Assembly (NCBI RefSeq): GCF_020103725.1
Contig: NZ_JAHXBG010000005.1
Span: forward strand, 62,001-126,000
Origin: Hyalangium gracile
GTDB lineage: Bacteria > Myxococcota > Myxococcia > Myxococcales > Myxococcaceae
Length of the DNA: 64,000 nucleotides
Direction: 5' to 3'
Below are positions 9,479 to 21,235 of this stretch, in pieces. How positions within the stretch are numbered: position 1 is the first letter of the stretch; each line of letters starts with the position of its first letter. The position numbers and the translations under genes were made by a program. The notes beneath the pieces are model-generated. The model saw only the letters and a list, made by a program, of their open reading frames with translations. It ran no database searches and had not been told where the DNA came from.

Positions 9479-10014
9479 CACTTCACCTCCAGGGCGACCG
9501 AGCCCTTGGTGCTGAACACCGTCCCCGAGTCCACCAGCGCGTCGCGCAGGGCGAGCCCCACGGCCTTGAAGGCCGCCTCGGTGAGGTGGTGGCTGTCGCG
9601 GCCCCGGAGGACGCGGATGTGGAGCGTCACCTTGGCGTGCTCGCAGAACGAGCGCATCCAGTGGTCATACAGCCGGTTGCGCAGCGGGCCGCGGTAGTAG
9701 AAGCGCCCGCAGGTGTCGATGGCCGCGTGCACCAGCGCGTCGTCCATGGGGATGGTGCGCTCGCCGTAGCGCGCGGCGGTGGGCGGGATGACCTGGTACA
9801 CGGCGGTGCCAACGGCGATGGCCACGTCCTCCATGATGTGGTGGCGCAGGTCTCCGCGAGCGTGGAGGTTGAGGTCCAGCCCCGCGTACTTCGCGAAGGT
9901 GCCCAGCATGTGGTCGAAGAACTTCAGACCGGTGTCCACCTTGGCCAGGCCCTGACCGCGCGTCAGCTCGACGCGGATCTGGGTCTCCTTCGTCTCTCGA
10001 GTCACGACCGTCAT
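9478..10014 (-). CDS. hisB: Imidazoleglycerol-phosphate dehydratase (monofunctional)
   Basis: Mn-dependent dehydratase converting IGP to imidazole-acetol phosphate. 178 residues, with [14 protein letters not shown], the first metal motif [15 protein letters not shown], and the second [13 protein letters not shown]. There is no N-terminal HAD phosphatase domain as in the E. coli bifunctional enzyme, which is why the neighbouring IMPase-like gene is needed. ATG at 10014 overlaps the hisA stop (ATGA). A longer frame running upstream is a reading-frame shadow across hisA. Confidence 0.95.
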   Translation of the reverse strand: MTVVTRETKETQIRVELTRGQGLAKVDTGLKFFDHMLGTFAKYAGLDLNLHARGDLRHHIMEDVAIAVGTAVYQVIPPTAARYGERTIPMDDALVHAAIDTCGRFYYRGPLRNRLYDHWMRSFCEHAKVTLHIRVLRGRDSHHLTEAAFKAVGLALRDALVDSGTVFSTKGSVALEVK

Positions 10015-10724
10015 GCGAACTCCCGTGCGACCGAGGCCGCGTCGAGCTTCCCGGTGTAGAGCGCCATGCCGATGACGGCGCCGTGGGCCCCCGCATCCGC
10101 CAGGGCCCGGAGATCCTCCAGCGTCGTCACCCCGCCCGAGGCGTAGATGCGGTGCCGGCTGCCCCGCACCACCTCCTGCATCAGCGGCAGGTCCACGCCT
10201 CCCATCTGCCCCTCCTTGTGGACGGCGGTGACGAGCAGTCCGCCCAGGGGCAGAGGCTCCAGCGCGGCGAGCACGGCGGCGATGTCCCGGGCGCTCCCGG
10301 CCGTCCAGCCGCGCGTCACCACCTCGCGTCCCTTCACGTCCGCGGCCACCACCACCTTGCCCGGGAAGCGGCTGGCGACCTCGGACAGCCAGGCGGTGTC
10401 CTCGATGGCCCTCGTGCCCACCACCACGAACGAGGCACCGCTTGCGAGCACCGCCTCCACCCGGGCCGTGTCCCGCACGCCGCCGCCCACGGTGAAGGTG
10501 AGGCCCGGCTCGTGGCTCAGCAGCCGGGAGATGGCCTCCTGGTTGGAGCCCTTGCCCAGCGCGGCGTCGAGATCCACCACATGGAACGTCTTGAAGCCCA
10601 GGGCCCGCCACTTCTTCAGCGCGTCGAGCGGATCATTCACGCGCACGCGCTCGGCGTCGTACGAGCCGCCCACGAGCTGCACGCACGCGCCCTCGCGCAG
10701 GTCGATGGCCGGAATGGCGATCAC
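10011..10724 (-). CDS. hisA: ProFAR isomerase (phosphoribosylformimino-AICAR-P isomerase)
   Basis: TIM-barrel isomerase opening the ProFAR ribose to PRFAR. Visible are the N-terminal IPAIDLREGACVQL with catalytic Asp, phosphate-binding TVGGGVRD, the second Asp region LLVTAVHKEGQMGGVDL, and IYASGGVTTLEDL. 237 residues, normal. The start is GTG at 10724, overlapping the hisH stop as GTGA. The second acidic region reads AVHKEGQMGG instead of the commoner TDI-x-x-DG form, a moderate divergence that keeps Asp shortly after. Confidence 0.93.
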   Translation of the reverse strand: MIAIPAIDLREGACVQLVGGSYDAERVRVNDPLDALKKWRALGFKTFHVVDLDAALGKGSNQEAISRLLSHEPGLTFTVGGGVRDTARVEAVLASGASFVVVGTRAIEDTAWLSEVASRFPGKVVVAADVKGREVVTRGWTAGSARDIAAVLAALEPLPLGGLLVTAVHKEGQMGGVDLPLMQEVVRGSRHRIYASGGVTTLEDLRALADAGAHGAVIGMALYTGKLDAASVAREFA

Positions 10725-11314
10725 GGCGCCACCTCCCGGAGGAACGCCTGCACGAAGCGCACACCCGCGGCGGAGCTCTTCTCCGGGTGGAACTGCACCC
10801 CGAGCACCTTCCCGCGCCGCACCGAGGCCGGGAAGCGATCCTCCTCGTGCGTCGTCCAGCCCGCCACCACGTCGGACTCCTCGGCGCGGCAGACGAAGCT
10901 GTGGGCGTAGTAGACGGTGTCCAGCCGCGAGCCCGGCACCGCGGCGTCCTCCTCGACGGAGTTCCAGCCGATGTGCGGCACGTGCTTCGCGCGCAGCCGC
11001 GTCACCCGGCCCTTGAAGATGCCGAGCCCGCGGCCCTCACCCTCGTCACTGCCCTCGAAGAGCAGCTGCATGCCCAGGCAGATGCCGAGACACGGAAGGC
11101 CCTGCTCCAGGGCCTGGCGCATCCGCTCGCGTCCGGGCTCCAGTCGAGCCGCCGCGGCGCCGAACGCACCCACGCCGGGCAGCACGAGCACGTCCGTGTC
11201 CAGCGCCATCACCGGGTCGGTCTGAACGCGCACCTCGGCGCGCGTCTCGGTGGCGAGCGCCTTGGCCAGCGAGTGGATGTTCCCCGCGCCATAGTCGAAC
11301 AGAGTGACTCTCAC
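10721..11314 (-). CDS. hisH: Imidazole glycerol phosphate synthase, glutamine amidotransferase subunit
   Basis: Class I glutaminase that feeds ammonia to HisF. Nucleophile motif GICLGMQLLFEGS, oxyanion strand LPGVGAFG, and the C-terminal catalytic His/Glu in GVQFHPEKSS are all present. 197 residues, typical. Starts with GTG overlapping the hisC stop (GTGA). In this operon hisH and hisF are separated by hisA and hisB, so subunit stoichiometry depends on coupling through the chain. Confidence 0.95.
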   Translation of the reverse strand: MRVTLFDYGAGNIHSLAKALATETRAEVRVQTDPVMALDTDVLVLPGVGAFGAAAARLEPGRERMRQALEQGLPCLGICLGMQLLFEGSDEGEGRGLGIFKGRVTRLRAKHVPHIGWNSVEEDAAVPGSRLDTVYYAHSFVCRAEESDVVAGWTTHEEDRFPASVRRGKVLGVQFHPEKSSAAGVRFVQAFLREVAP

Positions 11315-12348
11315 CGCCGAGCCTCCCGCAGCGCCTGGAGCGCCGTCTCCATCATGGGCCAGGGGCCACAGGCGATCCGGAGCGCGTCTCCCACTCCGGT
11401 CAGCCCCTGGAAGGCCCGCACGTTCACGTCCAGCTCGCGCATGCGCGCGGCCACCTTCGGCGCGTCGGGCAGCGGGACGAGGAGGAAGTTGCCGTCGGAA
11501 GGCAGCGGCTGGAGCCCCTCCGCCTTCAGCGCCTCCACCAGTCGGCCACGGATCTCCTTGATCTCCTCGGCCCGAGCCTTCACCCAGGGCAGCCCCTCGG
11601 TGAGGGCCGCGATGGCCACGCGCTCGGAGACGCCGGTGTGTTTGTAGGGCCCGCGCGCCTTCTCCACCTCGGACACCAGCTCGGGGCGGCCCATGGCGTA
11701 GCCCACGCGCAGGCCCGCGAGGCCGAACGCCTTGGACAGCGTCCGCGTCACGAGGATGTTCGGCCGGGAGCGCACCAGGTCCGCGTAGGTGTCGCTGGCG
11801 AACTCCGCATAGGCCTCATCCACGAGGACGAGGCCTGGGGCCGCATCCACCAGCCGCTCGAGCGCGGTGCGAGAGGCCACCGTGCCCGTGGGGTTGTTGG
11901 GAGAGCAGACGTAGATGAGCCGGGCCCCCGTGGCGAGCAGCCCGTCCACGTCGATGTCGAAGTCCGGGCGTAGCCGCACGGGCACGAACTGGAGCCCGTT
12001 CACCTTCGCGAAGTAGGACAACATCGAGAAGGACGGATCCGGGACGGCGATGCGCTCGCCCGGCTCCAGGAAGGCGCGCAGGCAGCAGTCGATGAGATCG
12101 TCCGAGCCGCAGCCCGTGGTGAGCCACGAGGGCTCGAAGCCCGTATAGGAGGAGAGGGCCTTCTTGAGCTCCGGCGCGTAGGTCTGCGGGTAGCGCGAGA
12201 CGACGGAGGTGGCGCACTCGCGCAGGACGCGCTCGGCGACCGGAGGCATGCCGAAGAGGTTGGTGTTGTCGCTCAGGTCCACGCTGCACTGCACGCTGGG
12301 TGGCGAGTAGAGCGGAATGTCCTGGTAGGACGGCCGGCGAGGGATCAT
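11311..12348 (-). CDS. hisC: Histidinol-phosphate aminotransferase
   Basis: PLP enzyme of fold type I that transfers the amino group from glutamate to imidazole-acetol phosphate. 345 residues. Motifs include SDNTNLFG near the start, GCGSDDLID, CSPNNPTGT, VLVDEAYAEF, and the PLP-lysine segment RTLSKAFGLAGLRVGYAMG. ATG at 12348 (MIPRRPSYQ) overlaps the hisD stop as ATGA; longer upstream frames overlap hisD and are shadows. Confidence 0.95.
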   Translation of the reverse strand: MIPRRPSYQDIPLYSPPSVQCSVDLSDNTNLFGMPPVAERVLRECATSVVSRYPQTYAPELKKALSSYTGFEPSWLTTGCGSDDLIDCCLRAFLEPGERIAVPDPSFSMLSYFAKVNGLQFVPVRLRPDFDIDVDGLLATGARLIYVCSPNNPTGTVASRTALERLVDAAPGLVLVDEAYAEFASDTYADLVRSRPNILVTRTLSKAFGLAGLRVGYAMGRPELVSEVEKARGPYKHTGVSERVAIAALTEGLPWVKARAEEIKEIRGRLVEALKAEGLQPLPSDGNFLLVPLPDAPKVAARMRELDVNVRAFQGLTGVGDALRIACGPWPMMETALQALREARR

Positions 12349-13646
12349 GGCGTCCTCCAGGCCCGAGCGGCCTCGGCGTGGGCGAAGAGACCCTCGCTGT
12401 CGGCGAGCAGGCCGACGTCCTCCGCCAGCCGAGCCGCCGCCGCATGATCCACGCGCTGGTAGGTGGTCCACCGGTAGAAGTCGAGCACGGAGAGCCCTGA
12501 GTATGCGTGGCCCAGGCCCGCGGTGGGCAGGACGTGGTTGGCCCCCGTCATGTAGTCCCCAAAGGCGACGGAGGTGCGCTCTCCGAGGAAGACGGTGCCG
12601 CAGTTGCGCACGAGCGCCAGGTGCTCCCGCGGCATGGCCGTGGCGATGAGCAGGTGCTCGGGGGCGAACTCCGAGACGAAGGCCCAGGCCTGGTCCAGCG
12701 AGTCCACGCTGAGCACGGCGCCGCGCTCGCGCAGGGCGGTGGCGACGATCTCCCGCCGCTGGGCCCGGGCCGCCGCGCGCTCCACCGCCGCGGCGATCGT
12801 CTCCGCGACCGTCACGCTCACCGCCAGCGTGACACAACAGGCGTCCGGATCGTGCTCGGCCTGGGCCAGCATCTCGCGGGCCACGGCCTCGGGATCGGCG
12901 GAGCGGTCCGCGACGACGAGGATCTCGCTCGGGCCGGCCGGCGCGTCGATGGCCACCGCGTCCACCACCTGGAGCTTGGCGGCGGCGACGTAGGCATTGC
13001 CCGGGCCGACGATGCGGTCCACGCGAGGCACGCTCTGGGTGCCATGGGCCATGGCGGCCACCGCGCCTGCTCCACCCAGGGCGAAGACGCGGTCCGCGCC
13101 GGCCAGCGCCGCCGCCGCGAGCACTCCGGCCGCGGGCAACCCATCCGGCCCCGGAGGCGAGCAGACGATGACCTCCCCTACCCCGGCCACCTTCGCGGGG
13201 ACGACGCCCATCAGCACGCTGCTGGGGTACACGGCGCGGCCGCCGGGCGCATAGACGCCGACGCGCCCGAGCGGATCCGGTCGCCGGCCGACCACGACGC
13301 CGGGCTCCGTCTCCACCTCGGTGGCGAGGGGGCGCTGGGCCTCGTGGGCCTTGGCGATGTTGCGAGCGGCGCGCTCGAGGGCGTGGCGGACCTTCGGGTC
13401 CAGCGAGGCGAGCGCCGCTTCCCAGCGAGCCCGAGGCACCTCGAGAGCCGTCAGGGTGGCGCGATCGAACTCGCGCGCCATCTCCAGGAGCGCGCGGTCT
13501 CCGTCGCGGCGGACGCGGGCGATGATGTCCCGGACGCGCGAGGCGACCTGGGCATCCGACTCTCCCGAGCGATCGAGCAACTGGCGTCGGGCCTCGGGCG
13601 ACAGGGCGGAGAGAGGACCTCGGTACTTCAGGGCTCCAGGGTTCAC
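12345..13646 (-). CDS. hisD: Histidinol dehydrogenase
   Basis: Zn- and NAD-dependent enzyme oxidising histidinol to histidine in two steps, last in the pathway. 433 residues. Recognisable parts are the GRVGVYAPGGRAVYPSSVLM block, GVGEVIVCSPP, VDRIVGPGNAYVAAAK, the DAPAGPSEILVVAD signature, the catalytic ALVRNCGTVFLGE segment and GANHVLPT near the C-terminus. Starts with GTG overlapping the hisG stop (GTGA). Second gene of the operon. Confidence 0.96.
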   Translation of the reverse strand: MNPGALKYRGPLSALSPEARRQLLDRSGESDAQVASRVRDIIARVRRDGDRALLEMAREFDRATLTALEVPRARWEAALASLDPKVRHALERAARNIAKAHEAQRPLATEVETEPGVVVGRRPDPLGRVGVYAPGGRAVYPSSVLMGVVPAKVAGVGEVIVCSPPGPDGLPAAGVLAAAALAGADRVFALGGAGAVAAMAHGTQSVPRVDRIVGPGNAYVAAAKLQVVDAVAIDAPAGPSEILVVADRSADPEAVAREMLAQAEHDPDACCVTLAVSVTVAETIAAAVERAAARAQRREIVATALRERGAVLSVDSLDQAWAFVSEFAPEHLLIATAMPREHLALVRNCGTVFLGERTSVAFGDYMTGANHVLPTAGLGHAYSGLSVLDFYRWTTYQRVDHAAAARLAEDVGLLADSEGLFAHAEAARAWRTP

Positions 13647-14500
13647 GGCATCAACCTCTCGATGCGGGTGACGAGGATGCCCTCGCAGCCCAGGGCCTTG
13701 AGGGCGTTGATGGTGCGGTAGATGGTCTTCGAGGGGACGACGGCGTGCACCGCGACGTAATCACCGCCGTTCATGATATCCACCACGGTGGGTCCATTGA
13801 GGCCCGGGAGCACCTCGCGCACCTGGGGGAGCACCCTGCGTGGCACGTTGGCCATCAGGTAGCGCTTGCCTCGGGCGGCCAGCACCGAGCCCAGGGCCTG
13901 CTTCAGCTCCTCCAGCCGCTGGACGGCCTCCGCGTCGTTGTTCTTGCAGGCCACCAGGCGGGCGCTGGACTCCAGGACGGTGACCACCTCGCGCAGGCCG
14001 TTCATCTTGAGCGTGGAGCCGGTGGAGGTCAGGTCCACGACGATATCCGCGATGCCCAGGTGGGGAGCGATCTCCGCGGCGCCGGACACGGGCACGACGA
14101 CCACCTGCTGCCCGCGCTTCGCGAAGAACTCCTCGGTGAGTCGGGGGAAGCAGGAGGCCACGCGCATGCCGTCCTTCACGCCCTCGGCCGAGGTGATGCC
14201 GCTCTCCTCGCGGGCCGCCACCACGAGGCGGCACCGACCGAACTCGAGATCCATGAGCATGTCGAGCTGGCGCCCGGACTCGTTGACGAGATCCCAGCCG
14301 GTGACGCCGGCGTGGGCAGCGCCGTCGGCGACGAACTCGGGGATGTCCTGGGCGCGGACGAAGATGGCCTCGAACTCGCCTCCCAGGGAGGCGGTGAGGG
14401 CGCGCTCCCCTCGGACGCGGACCTCGAGTCCGGCGTCGTTGAACAGCTCACGAACCTCTTCGGAGAGGCGACCTTTGTTGGGGAGGGCGATCTTCAGCAT
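13643..14500 (-). CDS. hisG: ATP phosphoribosyltransferase, long form
   Basis: Committed first step: ATP plus PRPP to phosphoribosyl-ATP. 285 residues, i.e. the long HisG with two periplasmic-binding-like catalytic lobes (KIALPNKGRL..., VDLTSTGSTL as the PRPP loop) and a C-terminal ACT-like regulatory domain (about residues 210-285). No HisZ is therefore required, and histidine feedback inhibition is expected. First structural gene of the operon. It lies about 40 nt beyond the attenuator terminator, so control acts at both enzyme and transcript level. Confidence 0.95.
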   Translation of the reverse strand: MLKIALPNKGRLSEEVRELFNDAGLEVRVRGERALTASLGGEFEAIFVRAQDIPEFVADGAAHAGVTGWDLVNESGRQLDMLMDLEFGRCRLVVAAREESGITSAEGVKDGMRVASCFPRLTEEFFAKRGQQVVVVPVSGAAEIAPHLGIADIVVDLTSTGSTLKMNGLREVVTVLESSARLVACKNNDAEAVQRLEELKQALGSVLAARGKRYLMANVPRRVLPQVREVLPGLNGPTVVDIMNGGDYVAVHAVVPSKTIYRTINALKALGCEGILVTRIERLMP

Positions 14501-14541
14501 CGGGACTTTCCAGGGGTGTCGGGGAGGAGAACGCTGGAACG

Positions 14542-14572
14542 AAAAAAGCCCGTCCAGGGAGGGACGGGCTTT
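14542..14572 (-). terminator. Rho-independent terminator acting as his attenuator
   Basis: On the minus strand an 11-bp perfect stem (AAAGCCCGTCC paired with GGACGGGCTTT), a 6-nt loop and a run of six T. It lies between the His-rich leader ORF and hisG, so it would end his mRNA unless antitermination occurs. A competing pairing is visible: GACGGG just after the leader His codons (plus-strand 14644-14649) is the exact complement of CCCGTC in the terminator's 5' arm. A ribosome stalled on the His codons could favour that pairing. The hairpin is directly seen; the switching model is inferred. Confidence 0.85.
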
Positions 14573-14607
14573 CGGTCACTGCGGCAGGGCCGGGAGGATG
14601 AGGCGTG

Positions 14608-14700
14608 TCAGGCGTTCATCCAGGCATGCGCGCGGCGAGCGGTCCCGTCAGGGCCGAGCCGATGATGCGCATGATGGTGATGAACGGAAGTGAGACGCAC
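14608..14700 (-). CDS. hisL: his operon leader peptide
   Basis: A 31-codon ORF whose codons 7-13 read His-His-His-His-Ala-His-His, preceded by VRLTSV and followed by RLGPDGT..., with one more His before the stop. It lies immediately upstream of the attenuator terminator and hisG, the classic layout of hisL in enterobacteria (which carries seven consecutive His). GTG at 14700 has no Shine-Dalgarno. A promoter-like pair places transcription start at about that GTG, so the leader may be leaderless. The frame remains open far upstream, but that extension is antisense to thiO and not credible. Confidence 0.8.
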   Translation of the reverse strand: MRLTSVHHHHAHHRLGPDGTARRAHAWMNA

Positions 14701-14707
14701 GGTCCGA

Positions 14708-14736
14708 TGAGTAACGGAAAGCCCTGGATGCGTCAA
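14708..14736 (-). promoter_or_regulatory. Probable sigma-70-type promoter of the his operon
   Basis: On the minus strand TTGACG (plus positions 14731-14736) and TACTCA (14708-14713) are separated by exactly 17 bases. The predicted transcription start falls at about 14700-14702, on or next to the leader GTG. The -35 box is near consensus and the -10 box only partial. It lies in the short gap between divergent thiO and the his operon. Confidence 0.45.
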
Positions 14737-14790
14737 CCTTCCCCTGCAGACGCTTGCAAACCCTGGAGGGAGCAAGCAGAAGCGGGCGCC

Positions 14791-15909
14791 ATGAGTCTCC
14801 CGGACGTGATCATCGTGGGTGGAGGCGTGATGGGATGTGGCCTCGCCCTGAGGCTGCGCCAGGCGGGCGTGAACGTCACCGTGCTGGAGCGCTCCATCCC
14901 CGGCGCCGAGGCCTCCAGCGCCGCGGCGGGCATCCTCGCGCCCCAGATGGAGTCCGATGGCCCGGGCCCCTTCCTGGATCTCTGCCTGCGCAGCCGCGCG
15001 CTCTACGGCGGGCTGGCCACGGAACTGCGCGAGCTCACCGGCGTGGACATCGCCTACCTGCCCTGCGGCGTCCTCAAGGCCGGCTTCACCGAGTCCGAGC
15101 TCCACCACCTGGAGGCCACCGCGGCCTGGCAGCGGGCGCTCGGCCTGCGCGCGGAGCTGCTGGACGGAAAGCAAGCCCGCGAGCTCGAGCCAAAGCTCTC
15201 CCCGGAGGCACTGGCCGCCGTGCACTTTCCGGACGATCACCAGGTTGACAACCGGCTCCTCGTCCGAGCCCTCTCCATGGCCGTGGCGCGCGTGGGAGCC
15301 ACCTTCCGCAGCGGCTACGTGCGCGGCGTGGTGGAGGAGAACGGCCGCGCGGTGGGCGTGGATCTGGACGGCGATGTCCTCCGGGCGGGCGCCGTCGTGG
15401 TGGCCGCCGGCTCCTGGTCCGGGCTGGTGCAGGGCACGGCGATGAGCCCCCACGCGGTGCGCCCGGCCCGTGGACAGATGCTCCAGTTCCAGACGCGGCT
15501 GCCCGTCGCCTCGCGCATCCTCACCTCCGAGAAGGGCTACCTCGTCCCCCGCACCGATGGGCGATTGATCGCCGGCAGCACCATGGAGTTCGCCGGGTTC
15601 GACAAGCAGGTGACCGCGGAGGGCGTCTCGCGCATCCTGGCCATGGCGCTGGAGCTGTGCCCGGAGCTCGGGCAGGCCCCGCTCACCGAGATGTGGGCTG
15701 GCTTCCGCCCCTACACCGAGGATCGGCTGCCCATCCTGGGGCCAGGCCCCCTTCCGGGCCTCTTCCTGGCCACCGGCCACTTCCGCAACGGCATCCTCCT
15801 GGCCCCCATCACTGCGAAGCTGATTACGCAGTGCATTATTGGAGACCGGCCTTCCGTGGATCTCTCGCCCTTCCGGTACGATCGGTTCAGTGCTAGGGCA
15901 CCGGGCTGA
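14791..15909 (+). CDS. thiO: Glycine oxidase ThiO / FAD-dependent amino-acid oxidase
   Basis: FAD enzyme oxidising glycine to iminoglycine (dehydroglycine) for the thiazole half of thiamine. 372 residues in the DAO fold: N-terminal dinucleotide site IIVGGGVMGCGLALRLRQAG, VLERSIPGAEASSAAAGILAPQ, substrate region around YLVPRTDGRLIAGSTMEFAG, and C-terminal WAGFRPYTEDRLPILG plus ATGHFRNGILLAP. These match ThiO rather than D-amino-acid dehydrogenase. It stands alone, divergent from the his operon and 3 kb from thiC on the other strand, with no TPP element of its own seen. Start ATG 14791; ribosome site weak. Confidence 0.88.
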   Translation: MSLPDVIIVGGGVMGCGLALRLRQAGVNVTVLERSIPGAEASSAAAGILAPQMESDGPGPFLDLCLRSRALYGGLATELRELTGVDIAYLPCGVLKAGFTESELHHLEATAAWQRALGLRAELLDGKQARELEPKLSPEALAAVHFPDDHQVDNRLLVRALSMAVARVGATFRSGYVRGVVEENGRAVGVDLDGDVLRAGAVVVAAGSWSGLVQGTAMSPHAVRPARGQMLQFQTRLPVASRILTSEKGYLVPRTDGRLIAGSTMEFAGFDKQVTAEGVSRILAMALELCPELGQAPLTEMWAGFRPYTEDRLPILGPGPLPGLFLATGHFRNGILLAPITAKLITQCIIGDRPSVDLSPFRYDRFSARAPG

Positions 15910-16017
15910 AGCAACCTGCCGATTCTCTGAGTGGGGGGCGTCCGGGAAGGCAGGGAAGGTGGTAAGTTCTCGTACCTATTGGCGATCTAAACCCGGAAAC
16001 CACTAGAATCCCCACCC

Positions 16018-17220
16018 GTGGAAGCCATTCCCCCTGCCCCTCCTCGCATCCTGATCGTGGACGACGACGATTCCGTCCGCGATGTCATCTCCGTCCTCCT
16101 CACGGAGGAGGGCTACAACTGCGTGGTCGCCAGCGGCGCCGAGATGGCCCTGGACATCGCCAGTGAGGCCGAGACGCCGCTGGTCATCAGCGACATGAAG
16201 ATGCCGGGCAAGGATGGCCTGTGGCTCCTGGAGAACCTCCGCGAGCGCCATCCGGACACTTCCGTCATCATGCTGACCGGCTATGGCGACACGGAGTCCG
16301 CGGTGGACTGCCTGCGCCGCGGCGCGGTGGACTACCTGCTCAAGCCACCCAAGCTGACGGACCTCATCCGCGCCATCGAGCGCGCGCTGGCCAAGCGGCG
16401 CATCGAGATGGCTCGCAAGCGCTACCAGAAGAAGCTGGAGCGCAAGGTGCGCGACCGCACGGCGGAGCTTCGGCTGGCGCTGCGGGACATCGCGAACACG
16501 TACCAGAACACGCTGCTGGCGCTGGTAGCGGCGCTGGACGCGCGCGAGCACGAGACGTCGGACCACTCGCAGCGCGTGGTGAGCTACACGTCGGCGATCG
16601 CGCAGCGCATGGGGCTGGGCGGCAAGGAGCTGGAGGAGATCGGCCGCGGCGCGCTGCTGCACGACATCGGGAAGATCGGCGTGCCGGACGCGGTGCTGCT
16701 CAAGCCGGGCAAGCTGACGCCGGACGAGTGGCTGGAGATGCGCAAGCACCCGGACATCGGCTTCCAGATGATCCAGGCGATTCCGTTCCTGGACACGCCG
16801 GCGCAGATCGTGCTGTCGCACCAGGAGCGGTGGGACGGCGCGGGCTATCCGCGCAACCTGCAGAAGCACGAGATCCACATCGGCGCGCGCATCTTCGCGG
16901 TGGCGGACACGCTGGACGCGATGACGAGCGACCGGCCGTACCGCAAGGGCACGACGTTCGCCAACGCGATCCAGGAGATCAAGCGCTGCGCGAACACGCA
17001 GTTCGATCCGGAAGTGGTGCGGGCGTTCCTGGACATCGGCGAGGAAGGCCTGGTCCGGATCAAGATGGAGATGGCGGAGCGCAAGCTGAAGCCGCCCGAG
17101 GTGGAGGCCCAGGCGCAGGAGGCCGAGGCCGAGCTGGAGAAGCTCACCGAGGACGACGACATGGAGCTGACGCCGGCGCCCGCGTCCCCCACTCCGCTGC
17201 CCGGGAACAAGGTGGCCTGA
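16018..17220 (+). CDS. Response regulator with HD-GYP output domain
   Basis: Receiver domain (residues about 10-125, phospho-acceptor D59 in VISDMKMPG, Lys in YLLKPPK), a helical linker (130-165) and an HD-GYP phosphodiesterase domain. The latter shows HSQRV, LLHDIGKIGVPD, HPDIGF, LSHQERWDGAGYP and DTLDAMTSDRPY, so the HD and GYP residues are intact and c-di-GMP hydrolysis is plausible. The acidic C-terminal tail (from about 360) is low complexity. GTG start at 16018. No partner kinase is adjacent. Confidence 0.92.
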   Translation: MEAIPPAPPRILIVDDDDSVRDVISVLLTEEGYNCVVASGAEMALDIASEAETPLVISDMKMPGKDGLWLLENLRERHPDTSVIMLTGYGDTESAVDCLRRGAVDYLLKPPKLTDLIRAIERALAKRRIEMARKRYQKKLERKVRDRTAELRLALRDIANTYQNTLLALVAALDAREHETSDHSQRVVSYTSAIAQRMGLGGKELEEIGRGALLHDIGKIGVPDAVLLKPGKLTPDEWLEMRKHPDIGFQMIQAIPFLDTPAQIVLSHQERWDGAGYPRNLQKHEIHIGARIFAVADTLDAMTSDRPYRKGTTFANAIQEIKRCANTQFDPEVVRAFLDIGEEGLVRIKMEMAERKLKPPEVEAQAQEAEAELEKLTEDDDMELTPAPASPTPLPGNKVA

Positions 17221-17398
17221 CGGGCCCAGGGGTCTGTCCGCGAGGGAGGACCCTGAGGTGGAACGAGACCAGGGTTACCGACTCGTCCTCTTCGAGCGCA
17301 GGACGGGTCAGAAACCGCACTCATCGAGTGAACGGGGCGTGCATCCCCCCGTCATCAGGTCCATATTCCACTTCAAGGATATACTCTCCCCCCCTCTG

Positions 17399-18418
<1,020 letters not shown>

Positions 18419-18517
18419 CCGTCGGGCCGCCGCCCCGCTCACGACGCGACAGAGCACCGGAACGACCTCTCCTTCGAGGCTCGCTCGGCGCTCCGTGGCG
18501 ATGCTCCCTCGCGGGAG

Positions 18518-18886
18518 CTACTTGATCATGCGGATGGCGAACGGATACCGGTACGCCACGCCCTCGTTCACCTTCATCCCCGCCATGATCCCCAGGACCA
18601 CCGCGGCGATGAACACGAGCGGGAACAGCAGGGCGCCGATGCACGCGAAGGCCAGAATCGACGAGACCATGTAGCCAATGAAGACGCCGATCTGGAAGTT
18701 GAGCGCCTCGACCGCCTGCGCGCGAACCCAGGCGGACTTGTCGCCCTTGGTCAACATGATGACGAGCGGCACCAGCACCGGGAAGACAATGCCACCAATG
18801 TGCGCGATGAGCGCCATGGTCTTGTCGTCCTGACTGGGTGCCGGCGAGCCCATCAGGAACGGCTGTTCACTCTGCTGCTGGTCCAT
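18518..18886 (-). CDS. DUF4870 (Tic20-like) small membrane protein
   Basis: 122 residues with a polar N-terminus (MDQQQSEQP...) and an ALIAHIGGIVFPVLVPLVIML helix. The conserved VRAQAVEALNFQIGVFIGYMV follows, then two closely spaced C-terminal helices and a YRYPFAIRMIK tail. This is the pattern of the DUF4870 family, whose function is unknown. ATG at 18886 has GGAGGGGA 5-6 bases upstream, which fixes the start. It converges with moaA and lies downstream of thiC on the same strand with a 141-bp gap. Confidence 0.85.
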   Translation of the reverse strand: MDQQQSEQPFLMGSPAPSQDDKTMALIAHIGGIVFPVLVPLVIMLTKGDKSAWVRAQAVEALNFQIGVFIGYMVSSILAFACIGALLFPLVFIAAVVLGIMAGMKVNEGVAYRYPFAIRMIK

Positions 18887-19027
18887 GTGAGTCCCCTCCA
18901 AAACCGTCCGAGGCGCACATATCGCGCCCTGCAGGCCGTCTTTTGCCAGCGCCTGCGTCAAATGTCACGTAGGGGACAAGTCACGATCCGCTGAAGCCTT
19001 GGAGCCCCAACGGATCGCGGCCCTCGC

Positions 19028-21083
<2,056 letters not shown>

Positions 21084-21235
21084 CCCGCCCGCGCAGGATC
21101 TGCGGGGTAGCAGGCAGCCGCGCAAAGCTTGCGCCCTCTGGTGGACGTCCTCACCGTCCCTTCGGGAGGCCCAAGTCTTGGACCCGAAAGTGCATAACGG
21201 GTCACCACGCATTCCTGGCGCTGGAGCCCACATAT

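Noticed and set aside
10014-10611. Upstream extension of hisB in the same frame
   Set aside because: It runs through hisA in another frame. The HisB fold starts at the ATG at 10014, which overlaps the hisA stop.
14608-15780. 390-codon minus-strand frame ending in the his leader
   Set aside because: All but the last 31 codons are antisense to thiO. Only the His-rich end is credible as a leader peptide.
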